From Neobacillus nitrireducens (GTDB taxonomy: Bacteria; Bacillota; Bacilli; Bacillales; Cytobacillaceae), in the NCBI RefSeq assembly GCF_030915405.1, contig NZ_CP133262.1, positions 1,364,001 through 1,428,000 of the forward strand: 64,000 nucleotides of DNA, written 5' to 3'. This document shows positions 54,646-62,990 of this stretch, piece by piece. A program made the position numbers and the translations under genes. The notes under the pieces were generated by a model that had not been told where the DNA came from, did no database searches, and saw only the letters and a list, made by a program, of their open reading frames with translations. The first letter of the stretch is position 1. Every line of letters begins with the position of its first letter.

Positions 54646-54978
54646 TTATTTTAAATAGAAAACTTCTCGTAGTGGTTTGATTGGATCAGGTTCATTAAAA
54701 TCAAACGAGCCTTTGACCATTTTTGATGTTATTGCATTCCAGCGATTACAGGCATCACTTTTGGCTATGTAGTCAAATGCTATTTCTACATCATCACATT
54801 CAAAGCAATAGAAAAACTGATTTCCATTTTGAAAGATTGAGTAATTTTTAATTCCTGCCTTGCTATGTTCTTCAAGAATCTCTTGCCAAGGATTCAAATG
54901 CAGATTGATATATTCTTCTAAATGTTCCTCTTTTATTTCCCATATCCATGCGTATTTATTACTAGTTTCCATTTTCAT
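54646..54978 (-). CDS. rhaM: L-rhamnose mutarotase
   Basis: A 110-residue protein of the RhaM/DUF718 family, which interconverts alpha and beta anomers of L-rhamnose. KYAWIWEIKEEHLEEYINLHLNPWQEIL, GIKNYSIFQNGNQFFYCFEC and CNRWNAITSKMV...REVFYLK match the family across its length. GGGTGG lies just upstream; ATGs at 54978 and 54972 are both possible, and a TTG is also in frame. It follows the second isomerase gene with a 15-bp gap, so the two are expressed together. Confidence 0.92.
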   Translation of the reverse strand: MKMETSNKYAWIWEIKEEHLEEYINLHLNPWQEILEEHSKAGIKNYSIFQNGNQFFYCFECDDVEIAFDYIAKSDACNRWNAITSKMVKGSFDFNEPDPIKPLREVFYLK

Positions 54979-54993
54979 CAACCACCCAATATT

Positions 54994-56490
54994 TTATAGT
55001 GTAACAGTCTTACAACTTAATAGCTCTCCTACTTTAGTAAACAGAGAGGCATTATGGCCATGTGACATGGCACAATGGTGTGTCGGTGCTTCATTGAACC
55101 ATCTTTCCATATAAACATCTGGATGCTCTCTAAACTTTACAGGAGTTTGTGTGTTGCCAATTTGCATGATTGGTCCGTTCGTGGAAATTCCTTCACTTAT
55201 GATAAACTTTAGCTTCCCATCACCCGTTTGGGTAACATTTAAGGTTGTTACTGGTCCAGTTTTGACTTTCGCTTCAACTGAAACACCCGTCCCCTGCTTG
55301 CCATGATATAGCCCCATCCCCCTTAGGATTGGTTTTCCATCTGAAATAGCTAAATGAAACGGTCCATCATGTCCGAGGAGTATGGTTTCATCAATATAAT
55401 CAACAACCACTATTTCTGAAAAACTACCGCCTGTTCCAAGAATGTCGCAGATTTTCATCGCAATGGCGGTCTTTAGATCACCTTCACCTGAGCATGGAAT
55501 CCCTTTAGCAGTTAATAAGGAATGACCAACAATGAAGCCTGATTGGAGCTTTTCATATTCACTATTTGGGGTCCCATGATAATAGTAAGAAAGAGCATCC
55601 AGATCAAATTCTCTTACCAACTTTTCTTGGGCAACTGCCACTTTACAAGACCACTCCATTTGTTCAGACGTTGGTTTCTTAGCAATCGGGTCAGATGGGG
55701 AATCACCACTACTATCAAAAAATTGATAAACTTCCTCCAGTTTACTTTGTACTTCAGTTGCAGTTACTTCCTTTACTAAACGGTCTAGATCACACATCTC
55801 CAGGATCTCAATATGAACACCGGATTGTGCTTGGATCATTGTGAAATCACTATACATATCCAACATGCCGCTATAGGTGTTCCCCAGAAATCCAAATCGG
55901 CTATGTCTTAATGTTCGTGGGACTGAAGCTGCCTGGATCCATTCATGAATCTGATTCCATGCAGTAATCGCTTCTTTTCTATCATCTGTCTTTTCATTCG
56001 TAAGGGAAATTGCCGGAGTATATTCTAAGCCCAGCAGTCCATTGACCACTCTGAATTTAATGCCGCTTCGGTTAAAAGCGTTCGCAATCTCTGGTGTTGG
56101 ACAGGCACCACAATGGGCCAGCCATTCACCAGTGGTTGTTTGCTCATAATTCATTCGTTCAGTTGGCTGCAGGTTCAAGATAACTGCCGGTGCTTTACAG
56201 ATTTGATGAACCGGAAGAATGGCCGAGCTCGTTGAATAGGTTCCGGAGTGGCAAAATACAATATCAACATTTCTTTCATTGAACCACTCCCCAGCACGTC
56301 TTGCTTCGGTTTCAGAGTCGACTAAACCATAATTATATACTTCACTGTATTGGGACATTTTTGTTTCGATAAACTTACCATATTCTATTAACCTTTCTTT
56401 TAATCCGGAAAATTGATTCCAATAAGCTTTCAAGCCAATGGTATATAATCCGACTCTTGCCCTTTTTATCGGCTTAATAGGTGCGAGCAT
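54994..56490 (-). CDS. L-fucose/L-arabinose isomerase family protein of unknown substrate
   Basis: A 498-residue protein related to the AraA/FucI fold. The N-terminal half resembles periplasmic-binding-like domains (RARVGLYTIGLKAYWNQF, DIVFCHSGTYSTSSAILP). The C-terminal half has GIPCSGEGDLKTAIAMKICD, LLGHDGPFHLAI and EAPTHHCAMSHGH, giving candidate metal-binding Glu and His residues. It is not RhaA, which is encoded at 42.3 kb. It sits in an operon with rhaM and is divergent from an AraC regulator. It may isomerise another 6-deoxy or pentose sugar from the same plant material. The exact substrate cannot be read from sequence. Confidence 0.8.
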   Translation of the reverse strand: MLAPIKPIKRARVGLYTIGLKAYWNQFSGLKERLIEYGKFIETKMSQYSEVYNYGLVDSETEARRAGEWFNERNVDIVFCHSGTYSTSSAILPVHQICKAPAVILNLQPTERMNYEQTTTGEWLAHCGACPTPEIANAFNRSGIKFRVVNGLLGLEYTPAISLTNEKTDDRKEAITAWNQIHEWIQAASVPRTLRHSRFGFLGNTYSGMLDMYSDFTMIQAQSGVHIEILEMCDLDRLVKEVTATEVQSKLEEVYQFFDSSGDSPSDPIAKKPTSEQMEWSCKVAVAQEKLVREFDLDALSYYYHGTPNSEYEKLQSGFIVGHSLLTAKGIPCSGEGDLKTAIAMKICDILGTGGSFSEIVVVDYIDETILLGHDGPFHLAISDGKPILRGMGLYHGKQGTGVSVEAKVKTGPVTTLNVTQTGDGKLKFIISEGISTNGPIMQIGNTQTPVKFREHPDVYMERWFNEAPTHHCAMSHGHNASLFTKVGELLSCKTVTL

Positions 56491-56611
56491 TTGAATTCCT
56501 CCTTAATAATTTGAAAAATAATACTTTTTTTATTAAGTGTATTTGCTTACAATCTAAATAACATCCGATTATGTTGTTCGTTTATAACAGTATCTTGCTT
56601 AGGAGGTTGCC

Positions 56612-57484
56612 ATGACAAAATTCAGAGAGCGAGCGTCCTATGATTGGACCGAGGATTCTTTACGAATCTTGGCTACTCCGAGTTCAATTGCCCGAAGTAC
56701 ATTCTTTTATGTTCAGGAGATTGGCAGTTTTCGGACTAGACCCACTTATTTTACAGAAAGAGAGCATCTCCCTTCCTATTTAATCGTGTTCACCCGGAGT
56801 GGAAAGGGGTATTTAAAATATGAAAATAAAAGTTATCTACTACTTCCCAATCAGCTATTTTTTATTGATTGTATGAAATACCATTACTACGAAACCGATA
56901 AGGATGACCTATGGGAGTTAATATGGGTTCATTTTGATGGTCCGGCAACCCAGGGTTATTATCAATTTTTTCAAAAACACGGTTCTCCTGTTGTAACCGT
57001 GAATGGCAACTCTTCCATCGATAAAATCATGAATGATCTTCTTGAGGTACAGCGAAAAGCCCATGACATAATGACAGAACCAACTTCATCAAAATTGCTG
57101 ACAGATTTACTAACTGACTTACTGTTTGCTGTCAATCCAACGGTCTCCACAAATGCATTCGTTCCAGATTTTATTAGTAATATTGTGCGAGACCTAGAAA
57201 AAAGGTTTAATGAACCAATTTCTCTCGATCAATTATCCGCTGACTTTGCCATTAGTAAATATCATCTTGTACGAGAATTTAAAAAATATACCGGCTATAC
57301 ACCAAATGAGTATTTAATCAATTGCCGTGTATCCCATGCAAAGAAGTTATTAAAATACTCAGATCACTCCGTTTCAGAAATTTCTTATTCCGTTGGTATT
57401 GATAATGTCAGCCATTTCATTAATCTCTTTAAAAAACGAGAACAAATGACTCCACTCTCTTTTCGAAAGCAGTGGAAAAACTGA
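56612..57484 (+). CDS. AraC-family regulator, divergent from the isomerase operon
   Basis: A 290-residue regulator with an N-terminal arabinose-binding cupin domain (LPSYLIVFTRSGKGYLKYENKSYLLLPNQLFFIDCMKYHYYE, about 50-91) and a C-terminal AraC HTH pair (FAISKYHLVREFKKYTGYTPNEYL and EISYSVGIDNVSHFINLFKKREQMTPLSFRKQ). The ribosome site is AGGAGG. It shares a 121-bp intergenic region with the second isomerase gene, which is the natural target. Confidence 0.9.
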   Translation: MTKFRERASYDWTEDSLRILATPSSIARSTFFYVQEIGSFRTRPTYFTEREHLPSYLIVFTRSGKGYLKYENKSYLLLPNQLFFIDCMKYHYYETDKDDLWELIWVHFDGPATQGYYQFFQKHGSPVVTVNGNSSIDKIMNDLLEVQRKAHDIMTEPTSSKLLTDLLTDLLFAVNPTVSTNAFVPDFISNIVRDLEKRFNEPISLDQLSADFAISKYHLVREFKKYTGYTPNEYLINCRVSHAKKLLKYSDHSVSEISYSVGIDNVSHFINLFKKREQMTPLSFRKQWKN

Positions 57485-57508
57485 ATTATTATTTCAAGAT
57501 AAACATAA

Positions 57509-57545
57509 AAAAGGCAACCAAATGAGTTGATTAGGTTGCCATTTT
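57509..57545. terminator. Bidirectional terminator, AraC/MFS
   Basis: GGCAACC (57513-57519) pairs with GGTTGCC (57534-57540), with AAAA before and ATTTT after. It serves both converging genes. Confidence 0.85.
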
Positions 57546-57558
57546 CGTATTTTCAAAA

Positions 57559-58989
57559 TTATGATGGCTGTTTTACCCTATCTTTAGATGGAACGAATAG
57601 TGTTAAAACAAATGCAATAATAGCTAAGATTGTCATGAAATAATAGGCATCGCTTGATCCTAGAATTGAAGCAAGTGTACGGATTGCTTTAACTGTAGCA
57701 TTTGGTGTTTCTACTAGTAATGTTTTTGCATGCTTTGTTGTTTGTGCTGTAAAAATGGTAATAACTATAGCCGTTCCAATTGCACCTGAAATTTGGCGTA
57801 CGGTATTATTCACTGCCGTACCATGTGTCACAAGTGATCTTGGTAAGACATTCAAGCTAGCTGTGTTCAATGGCATAGTAATAAAACTCAATCCTATACG
57901 TAGAAAAATGGTCCGTATCATTAAGAAAATAAAGGTCGTTGTTTCCGTTAAATCTGTTACAACCCACATTGAAGGGATGATAAAAAGCAAACCGATAATA
58001 AATAACGGCTTCGCACCAAGACGGTCATACATTTTCCCTGTTACTGGCGACATAAAGGCATTGACAACAGCACCCGGTAATAATAGTAAACCAGCTTCAA
58101 ACGCAGTAAATCCTCTTCCATTCTGTAAATATATTGGTAATAAAATCATATCCGCATACATCATCATTGTGACAATAATGTTAAGGATAGATGTTAGCGT
58201 AAATACTTTATTTTTAAAAACGGATAAATTAAGAAGCGGATCAGAGGACTTAATTTGTCGTAGACAGAATATGGCTGTAGTTACTATTCCTACAAGTATG
58301 GTACCTATGACAAGTTTATCATCCCAACCTCGGCTGCCTGCATTACTGAAACCATACAAAATAAGACCGAAGCCAATTGTTGAAAAAATAACACTCATTA
58401 CATCTAACTTAGTTTTTGCTGTTTCTGAAACATTGATTAAATATTTCATGGCTAATAAAATAACTATCACAACTAATGGAATTAGTCCAATAAACAACCA
58501 GCGCCATGAGGAATAATCTATGATAAAACCTGCTAATGTCGGTGCAATGGCTGGGGCGAAAATAATTGCCAGCCCAATTAACCCCATCATACTGCCCCTT
58601 TTTTCTAGCGGAAAAATAAACATAACTACGGTCATTAACAAAGGCATAATAATTCCTGCTCCAATGGCTTGAATCATACGACCACTTAATAAGGTGGCGA
58701 AGTTTGGTGCTATTGCACACAGAATAGAGCCAATTAATAAAAACAGCATCGAACTTATAAATAATTGGCGTGTAGAAAACCGTTTCATTAAATAAGCAGT
58801 AATAGGGACCAACACCCCGTTAACTAACATAAAACCTGTAGATAGCCACTGAACAGTTGTAGGAGATACAGTAAATACGTCCATCAAATTACTTAATGCG
58901 ACGTTTAACAGGGTTTGATTTAGTGTAGATAAAAAACACCCTAGGATAAGCACTGTTAACAATACTTTTTTATTAATTGATTCCGACAT
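57559..58989 (-). CDS. MFS multidrug exporter, DHA2 (EmrB/QacA) family
   Basis: A 476-residue transporter with about 14 predicted helices. It shows FLSTLNQTLLNVALSNLMDVF at the start, the DHA2 motif-C-like IMPLLMTVVMFIFPLEKRGSMMG, and WRWLFIGLIPLVVIV. Relatives expel drugs or toxic compounds by proton antiport. It is divergent from a TetR-family gene across 167 bp, the usual arrangement for a regulated efflux pair. A plus-strand frame at 57.76-58.52 kb is a shadow. Confidence 0.92.
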   Translation of the reverse strand: MSESINKKVLLTVLILGCFLSTLNQTLLNVALSNLMDVFTVSPTTVQWLSTGFMLVNGVLVPITAYLMKRFSTRQLFISSMLFLLIGSILCAIAPNFATLLSGRMIQAIGAGIIMPLLMTVVMFIFPLEKRGSMMGLIGLAIIFAPAIAPTLAGFIIDYSSWRWLFIGLIPLVVIVILLAMKYLINVSETAKTKLDVMSVIFSTIGFGLILYGFSNAGSRGWDDKLVIGTILVGIVTTAIFCLRQIKSSDPLLNLSVFKNKVFTLTSILNIIVTMMMYADMILLPIYLQNGRGFTAFEAGLLLLPGAVVNAFMSPVTGKMYDRLGAKPLFIIGLLFIIPSMWVVTDLTETTTFIFLMIRTIFLRIGLSFITMPLNTASLNVLPRSLVTHGTAVNNTVRQISGAIGTAIVITIFTAQTTKHAKTLLVETPNATVKAIRTLASILGSSDAYYFMTILAIIAFVLTLFVPSKDRVKQPS

Positions 58990-59156
58990 AAACTCTTCCT
59001 CTCTCTTGTTGCCTTTTTAACACCGTGTCAATAAAATAAAGAATAACATTATATTTTATTGCTGCCTATTTACAATTTTTAAAGATGTGTTAATTAAACA
59101 ACATATTTTAAAAATGTGTAATTAAAGTCAAGTTTAATAGATAAAGGAGAATAAAT

Positions 59157-59699
59157 TTGATCACACAAAAAAAGCAGGACCCACGCGCCGTTCGCTCTAA
59201 GCAAATGATGAAGGAAGCTGTCGTAAAAATATTGATTGAGAACCCGGATATTTCGAAACTTACAGTACAAAAAATTACCCAACGTGCCGAGCTGAATCGA
59301 GCAACTTTTTATTTACATTTTTTAGATATTAATGATTTGTTAAAGCAGTTGGTTTACGATATTTTCGACGACCTGTTGTTGGAATTGTCACCAATTTTAC
59401 AAATTGATACTTTAAATAATCAAGAACAATTAATTACGTTTTTAGATTACTTTTATAAGCATCGAAAAATTTTAGCAGTTCTTTTTGAGCACCCCGGCTT
59501 CAAAAAAAAATTACATATGATATTAAAGGACTCGATTTCAATACAACGTGAAAGAGAAGTTACTGATACTACGGAAATATCTCTATCAAGGGATATACTT
59601 GCATCCTCCATACTTGGGATCATCATGTGGTGGCTCAAAGATGGGGTTCATTTTAGCTCTGAATATATAGCAAATCAAATTATTGTTTTGTATCGATAA
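59157..59699 (+). CDS. TetR-family repressor
   Basis: A 180-residue regulator with the TetR helix-turn-helix LTVQKITQRAELNRATFYLHFLDINDLLKQLV at about 40-71 and a helical ligand domain. The start is TTG with AAAGGAGA upstream; no ATG lies nearby in frame. It probably represses the divergent MFS exporter and itself, and is released by an exported compound. Confidence 0.9.
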   Translation: MITQKKQDPRAVRSKQMMKEAVVKILIENPDISKLTVQKITQRAELNRATFYLHFLDINDLLKQLVYDIFDDLLLELSPILQIDTLNNQEQLITFLDYFYKHRKILAVLFEHPGFKKKLHMILKDSISIQREREVTDTTEISLSRDILASSILGIIMWWLKDGVHFSSEYIANQIIVLYR

Positions 59700-59766
59700 T
59701 GAACATAAATGATTTTGTGCGGATGTTGTGAGAGGATGTATTTTGATTGGAGAAAAGCTTTTCACC

Positions 59767-59817
59767 AAAAAACAACGAAGACCTACTCCTAATTGGAGAA
59801 AAGCTTCGTTGTTTTTT
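59767..59817 (+). terminator. Terminator after the tetR-family gene
   Basis: AAAAAACAACGAAG pairs over 14 bp with CTTCGTTGTTTTTT. The loop contains CTCC/GGAG and a second copy of ATTGGAGAAAAGCTT, which also occurs at 59746-59760. Confidence 0.88.
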
Positions 59818-59851
59818 ATACACTCCTTTTTAAAAGATTAATGCTTCATAA

Positions 59852-59956
59852 ATTCGCCCATTGAAACACGAGATTCGCTCATTAAAGCCCTAAATTCGCT
59901 CATTGAGATCCAATATTCGCTCATTAAACACTAAAATCCGCTCATAGAAGGGATAA
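59852..59956. repeat. Five tandem 21-bp repeats with ATTCGCTCATT core
   Basis: Units begin at 59852, 59873, 59894, 59915 and 59936. Each starts ATTCGCTCATT (first: ATTCGCCCATT, last: ATCCGCTCATA) followed by about ten variable bases. The core is conserved and the spacer is not, and the period is exactly two helical turns. On the minus strand the units read as seven-residue blocks such as MSEFRAL and MSESRVS, but stops occur, so coding is doubtful. The 610-bp region 59700-60310 otherwise holds only the terminator and AT-rich DNA. Confidence 0.88.
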
Positions 59957-60092
59957 ATCGTTAAATAAATCATGAATGTTCAATGTTTAAGTGTAATATT
60001 ACACAAAATTTCAACTTTAATGATCTGCCCATTAATTTATAATAATCTTATTTATGAAAACAACCTTTATATTAATCTTGTTTTAACAGCTG

Positions 60093-60305
60093 TTAAACTT
60101 CTAAGTCTAATTTCTTAGCAAGTTCAGGATTATAGGTCTTTTCATATTCTGCTTCAACGGTTACCCTTCCACCATAGAACATTACATTTTCTACTGCTTC
60201 AATCTCGATGGTTACTACACAAAATTTCATTGTCCGTTCTATGACAATTGAAACGGTACCAGTCCCACGTATCTCAAAACAACCTCCAGCTCCAATGACC
60301 CCTAA
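60093..60305 (-). pseudogene. Possible 3' fragment of an unidentified gene
   Basis: The minus-strand frame reads VLGVIGAGGCFEIRGTGTVSIVIERTMK and then a beta-rich segment ending YNPELAKKLDLEV. It looks protein-like in composition, but upstream it runs antisense into the RHS remnant. If real, it is a C-terminal fragment cut off by the insertion at about 60.31 kb. I do not recognise the family. Confidence 0.3.
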
Positions 60306-60309
60306 AACC

Positions 60310-61540
60310 ACGGTCGGATTACTCCGCATGTTATCAATACCTGACGGTGAAGGCAAACGCATAGACTATGCGACAAATTCTAATGGAAATGTGGTCAAAG
60401 TCACGGAAAACCCACTGGATGCAGCGAATAAAGCCATTACACAGTATTGTTATAACGATAATAATGATTTAACGACTGTCATTGATGCCAATTTAAGTAA
60501 AAACTCTAATAATACCTGTGGAAATTTTAAGGCCCATCCAGAGCTAGCCAAGGGTTATATCTATACCTATGATGGAAATGGGAATGTAACAGCGGAACAA
60601 CTCCCAGAAAACCAGAAGGCAACATATGAATATGACAGCCAAAATAATTTAACAAAAGAAACAGATTTTAAGCAAAATGTAAGCACTAATGATTTTGATG
60701 AAAAAAACAATCAAACGGAAGCGACAGATCCAAACGTTCAAACAACTGCCACCCGGTATGATTCGAAAGGAAATCTTCAGTACGATACCCATCCAATGTC
60801 GGCGGCTGATAATCTGTTGGCCAACTCGAGCTTTGAGCTGGATAAGACTAACGATAACTGGCCAGATGGATGGACTAAGTATATGCAGGACCAAACAACT
60901 GCCACTTTTGGTTGGTCTACTACGAAGAAGTTTGGCAATAAGTCGGTTAGCATTTCCAATCCAACCGGTTGGGCGATTGTTAGTTCCAAGCAGATTAAAT
61001 ATACGGCTGGCGAGCAATTCATTGAGAGTGCCTATATAAAAACTGAAAACACGACCGGCTCTGCTTTAATGAAAATTGAATACCTGGATACTCAAGGAAG
61101 TCCAATTAAACCTACATCCTATTCATTTGGTTTGAAGGGTACTCATGACTGGACAAGAGTTCAAGCTGTAGTTACGGATGTACCAAGTTCTACAGATACG
61201 ATCCGTATTTCAGTCGGTTTGAATGCTGGTTCCGGAACCGCTTATTTTGACAGGGTTCAGTTAGAAAAAGGGACGACTCTATCTGCCTATAACTTGGTTG
61301 ATAACTCAAGTTATGAAAGAACGGATTCTACTACACCAAGTATGCCTGAAAACTGGGATACTAGCGGCAATCTATCTGCCAATGACAAAATCGTTCAAAA
61401 CGTTAATCAAGGTGATGACAACGTTTAAACTGGCAAATCGTCCTTCCAAATGACCGGAGAAACTGGTAAGGATAAATACATCAAACAGCGTATCAACGTG
61501 TCAGGCGATGCCAATACGAAATTGACGCTTTCGGGAAAAT
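60310..61540 (+). pseudogene. Internal fragment of an RHS/YD-repeat cell-surface protein, with in-frame stop
   Basis: The frame contains YD-repeat units (YIYTYDGNGNVTAEQLPENQ, YEYDSQNNLTKETDF, TRYDSKGNLQYDTHP). Two carbohydrate-binding-like domains follow, opening LLANSSFELDKTNDNWPDGW and LVDNSSYERTDSTTPSMPENW. A TAA at 61426-61428 interrupts the frame, which then continues with GKSSFQMTGETGKDKYIKQ to about 61540. Neither the N-terminus nor the C-terminal toxin/core region is present. WapA/RHS proteins of Bacillus are several thousand residues long, so this is a decayed middle piece. There is no start codon with a ribosome site. Confidence 0.82.
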
Positions 61541-61775
61541 TGACGTTAATTCCATTTTTCAAAACTCCTTTGTTTTTTGTTTTTTTATTTTCCATTTTTT
61601 CTTTTGCCTTGCGAAGCGAGTGTGTTCCCCAAAGGGGGATTATTTTTCCCCTTTTGCAAGTAGAACGAAAAACACGCATAGGCAATGGGTCAAGGGCGTT
61701 CTTAGCACAAAAAGTTTTTTACTGTTGCGAAGCGCCCTTAAGTAAAAAAGTTTTTGCCCCTTGACCGATTGACTT

Positions 61776-62287
61776 GCCTTCTTAGCTTCTAGCCGGGAAG
61801 GTTCGGGTGTCCTACCGGCTGGAAGGTTAGAAGGCCTGCACTGTTTTACGATTCGGAAGGCAAAAGGGAAAAATAAACAATAAAAAGCAGCCGTTTCGGC
61901 TGCTCTCCTTTTGTCTTTCAATCTTTTGACTTTACGGTTTTCGGCTCGTTCGGTATGGCGGCGTTAGCCGTAAATGGAACAGGAACCTACGGAATGTAGG
62001 CGTGAGCCGTACAGTCCGTGGTTATCGGTCCATTTAATGCTGAAGCGACACGTACGGAATGACAGAAAGGGTGCATTTTCCTTTCTGATCAGACCGTAGT
62101 GCTGCCACCCAAAGTCGTCTGTTTACCGTTAACTTACGATGATAAAGTTCTTATTTCTGAAGAAAAACCGCAGCCTTAAGGCTGCATGACAGAAAAAACT
62201 GTACAGGGATAAAGGAATATCAAAGGTTTTGTAACATACTCCTTGAATAACAGGAACAAACGTTTCTAAGGTATGTAGAAGAAGGAG
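61776..62287. ncRNA. Strongly structured gene-free stretch, candidate non-coding RNA or ssDNA structure
   Basis: The stretch is more GC-rich than its surroundings and has no convincing ORF. It holds consecutive paired elements. One long arm spans 61776-61835 (GCCTTCT/AGAAGGC outer, AGCCGG/CCGGCT inner). A 13-bp stem 61855-61867/61907-61919 encloses GCAGCCG/CGGCTGC. TTTACGG/CCGTAAA lies at 61931-61974. TAAATGGA/TCCATTTA (61971-61978/62029-62036) closes over CCTAC/GTAGG. A stem 62049-62057/62094-62101 encloses CAGAAAGG/CCTTTCTG. GCAGCCTTAAGGCTGC lies at 62170-62185, and a hairpin at 62234-62276. The strand is unknown; the plus strand leads into a ribosome site at 62281. The 61540-61775 part is T-rich with further short stems. 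Confidence 0.5.
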
Positions 62288-62295
62288 AATTTTTA

Positions 62296-62436
62296 ATGAA
62301 TAAAGATCATAAAAATTATGGTATGAGGGAATGGAATGGGTTTCATGCCGAAATCCATAAAAATGTTGAAGGATCTTTAGGAGGGTGCTTATCGGCTGCA
62401 CCTTTAAGCTTCTCTTCGGTTTCTTTTCGAACCTGA
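62296..62436 (+). CDS. Short ORF with strong ribosome site, probably cut at its 3' side
   Basis: A 46-residue frame. GAAGGAG ends six bases before the ATG. The first 30 residues (MNKDHKNYGMREW, then NGFHAEIHKNVEGSLGG) look like a genuine N-terminus. The rest lies over the antisense terS fragment and is unlikely to be native, so the gene appears broken at about 62.38 kb. I do not recognise the family. It immediately follows the structured stretch and may be the gene that stretch once preceded. Confidence 0.4.
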   Translation: MNKDHKNYGMREWNGFHAEIHKNVEGSLGGCLSAAPLSFSSVSFRT

Positions 62437-62495
62437 ATTTCTTCTTTTGTTAAATTTTCACTAATAACTCTTACGTTTTTGCTTGGTCTTGCCAC
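62343..62495 (-). pseudogene. Phage terminase small subunit (P27 family), N-terminal fragment
   Basis: From a GTG preceded by GTGAGGAAA, the protein opens MARPSKNVRVISENLTKEEI and continues VRKETEEKLKGAADK. This is the typical start of P27-family TerS proteins of Bacillus phages, which recognise phage DNA for packaging. The match ends by about residue 40, and an unrelated tail leads to a stop after 50 residues. A full TerS has about 150 residues. The break coincides with the junction to the structured stretch. Confidence 0.7.
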
Positions 62496-62630
62496 TTTCC
62501 TCACCACCTCTAATTTCCATTTCGGGAATTTTTTTTGCGTGATTTTTGATGCGTAGTATCCAAGATATTAAAAAAATTAATTTTTCAAACTGGGGGTACT
62601 TGAATGAATTGTGTATATTTCAGACACAAT

Positions 62631-62990
62631 TTAGATTAGCTCAGTCTTGTCTATCTCTCCACACTCGGCCATCTTGTGATGTGAGCTACAGAGGCAGATG
62701 AGGTTGTCATCATCCAGCCTCTTGTCCCAGTCCACAACAATGGGAATAATATGGTAGACCTCGATGTTCGTAAAGCTATATTTTAATTGAGTGTTATGCA
62801 GCTCTCTTAAACAGACCTGACACAGATAATTATCACGCTCATTGATCTGCTTACACTTAGTAGCCCACCGTCTGGACCATCTAAACTTATCTATATAAGT
62901 AGGTTCCTTGATTCGCTTTTGCTTCCTTAGGCATTGATACTTACTATCATGAATACCACACAATACTTGCAGCTCTTTAACATTCATCAT
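62631..62990 (-). CDS. Phage HNH endonuclease
   Basis: About 119 residues. The HNH core has CQVCLRELHNT, then NIEVYHIIPIVVDWDKRLDDDNLICLCSSHHKM. This gives the zinc Cys pairs (CQVC and the C...H of CLCSSHH) and a YHI motif where the family consensus is usually DHI. In tailed phages this nuclease lies next to terminase genes and assists DNA packaging at cos. The start (ATG at 62990 or nearby) lies inside the preceding small ORF, so it is translationally coupled. It is the best preserved gene of the prophage remnant. Confidence 0.88.
   Translation of the reverse strand: MMNVKELQVLCGIHDSKYQCLRKQKRIKEPTYIDKFRWSRRWATKCKQINERDNYLCQVCLRELHNTQLKYSFTNIEVYHIIPIVVDWDKRLDDDNLICLCSSHHKMAECGEIDKTELI

Noticed and set aside
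57755..58516. A 253-codon plus-strand frame
   Set aside because: It is antisense to the MFS exporter. Basic and Ile/Val-rich shadow frames are usual opposite membrane-protein genes.
59040..59156. A palindromic TetR operator around TTAATTAA between the MFS and TetR genes
   Set aside because: The arms do not match beyond the central eight bases without adding gaps, so I do not list a defined site.
59852..59956. The 21-bp repeats as a CRISPR array
   Set aside because: The conserved part is only about 11 bp and the variable part about 10 bp, far below CRISPR repeat and spacer sizes. No cas gene is nearby.
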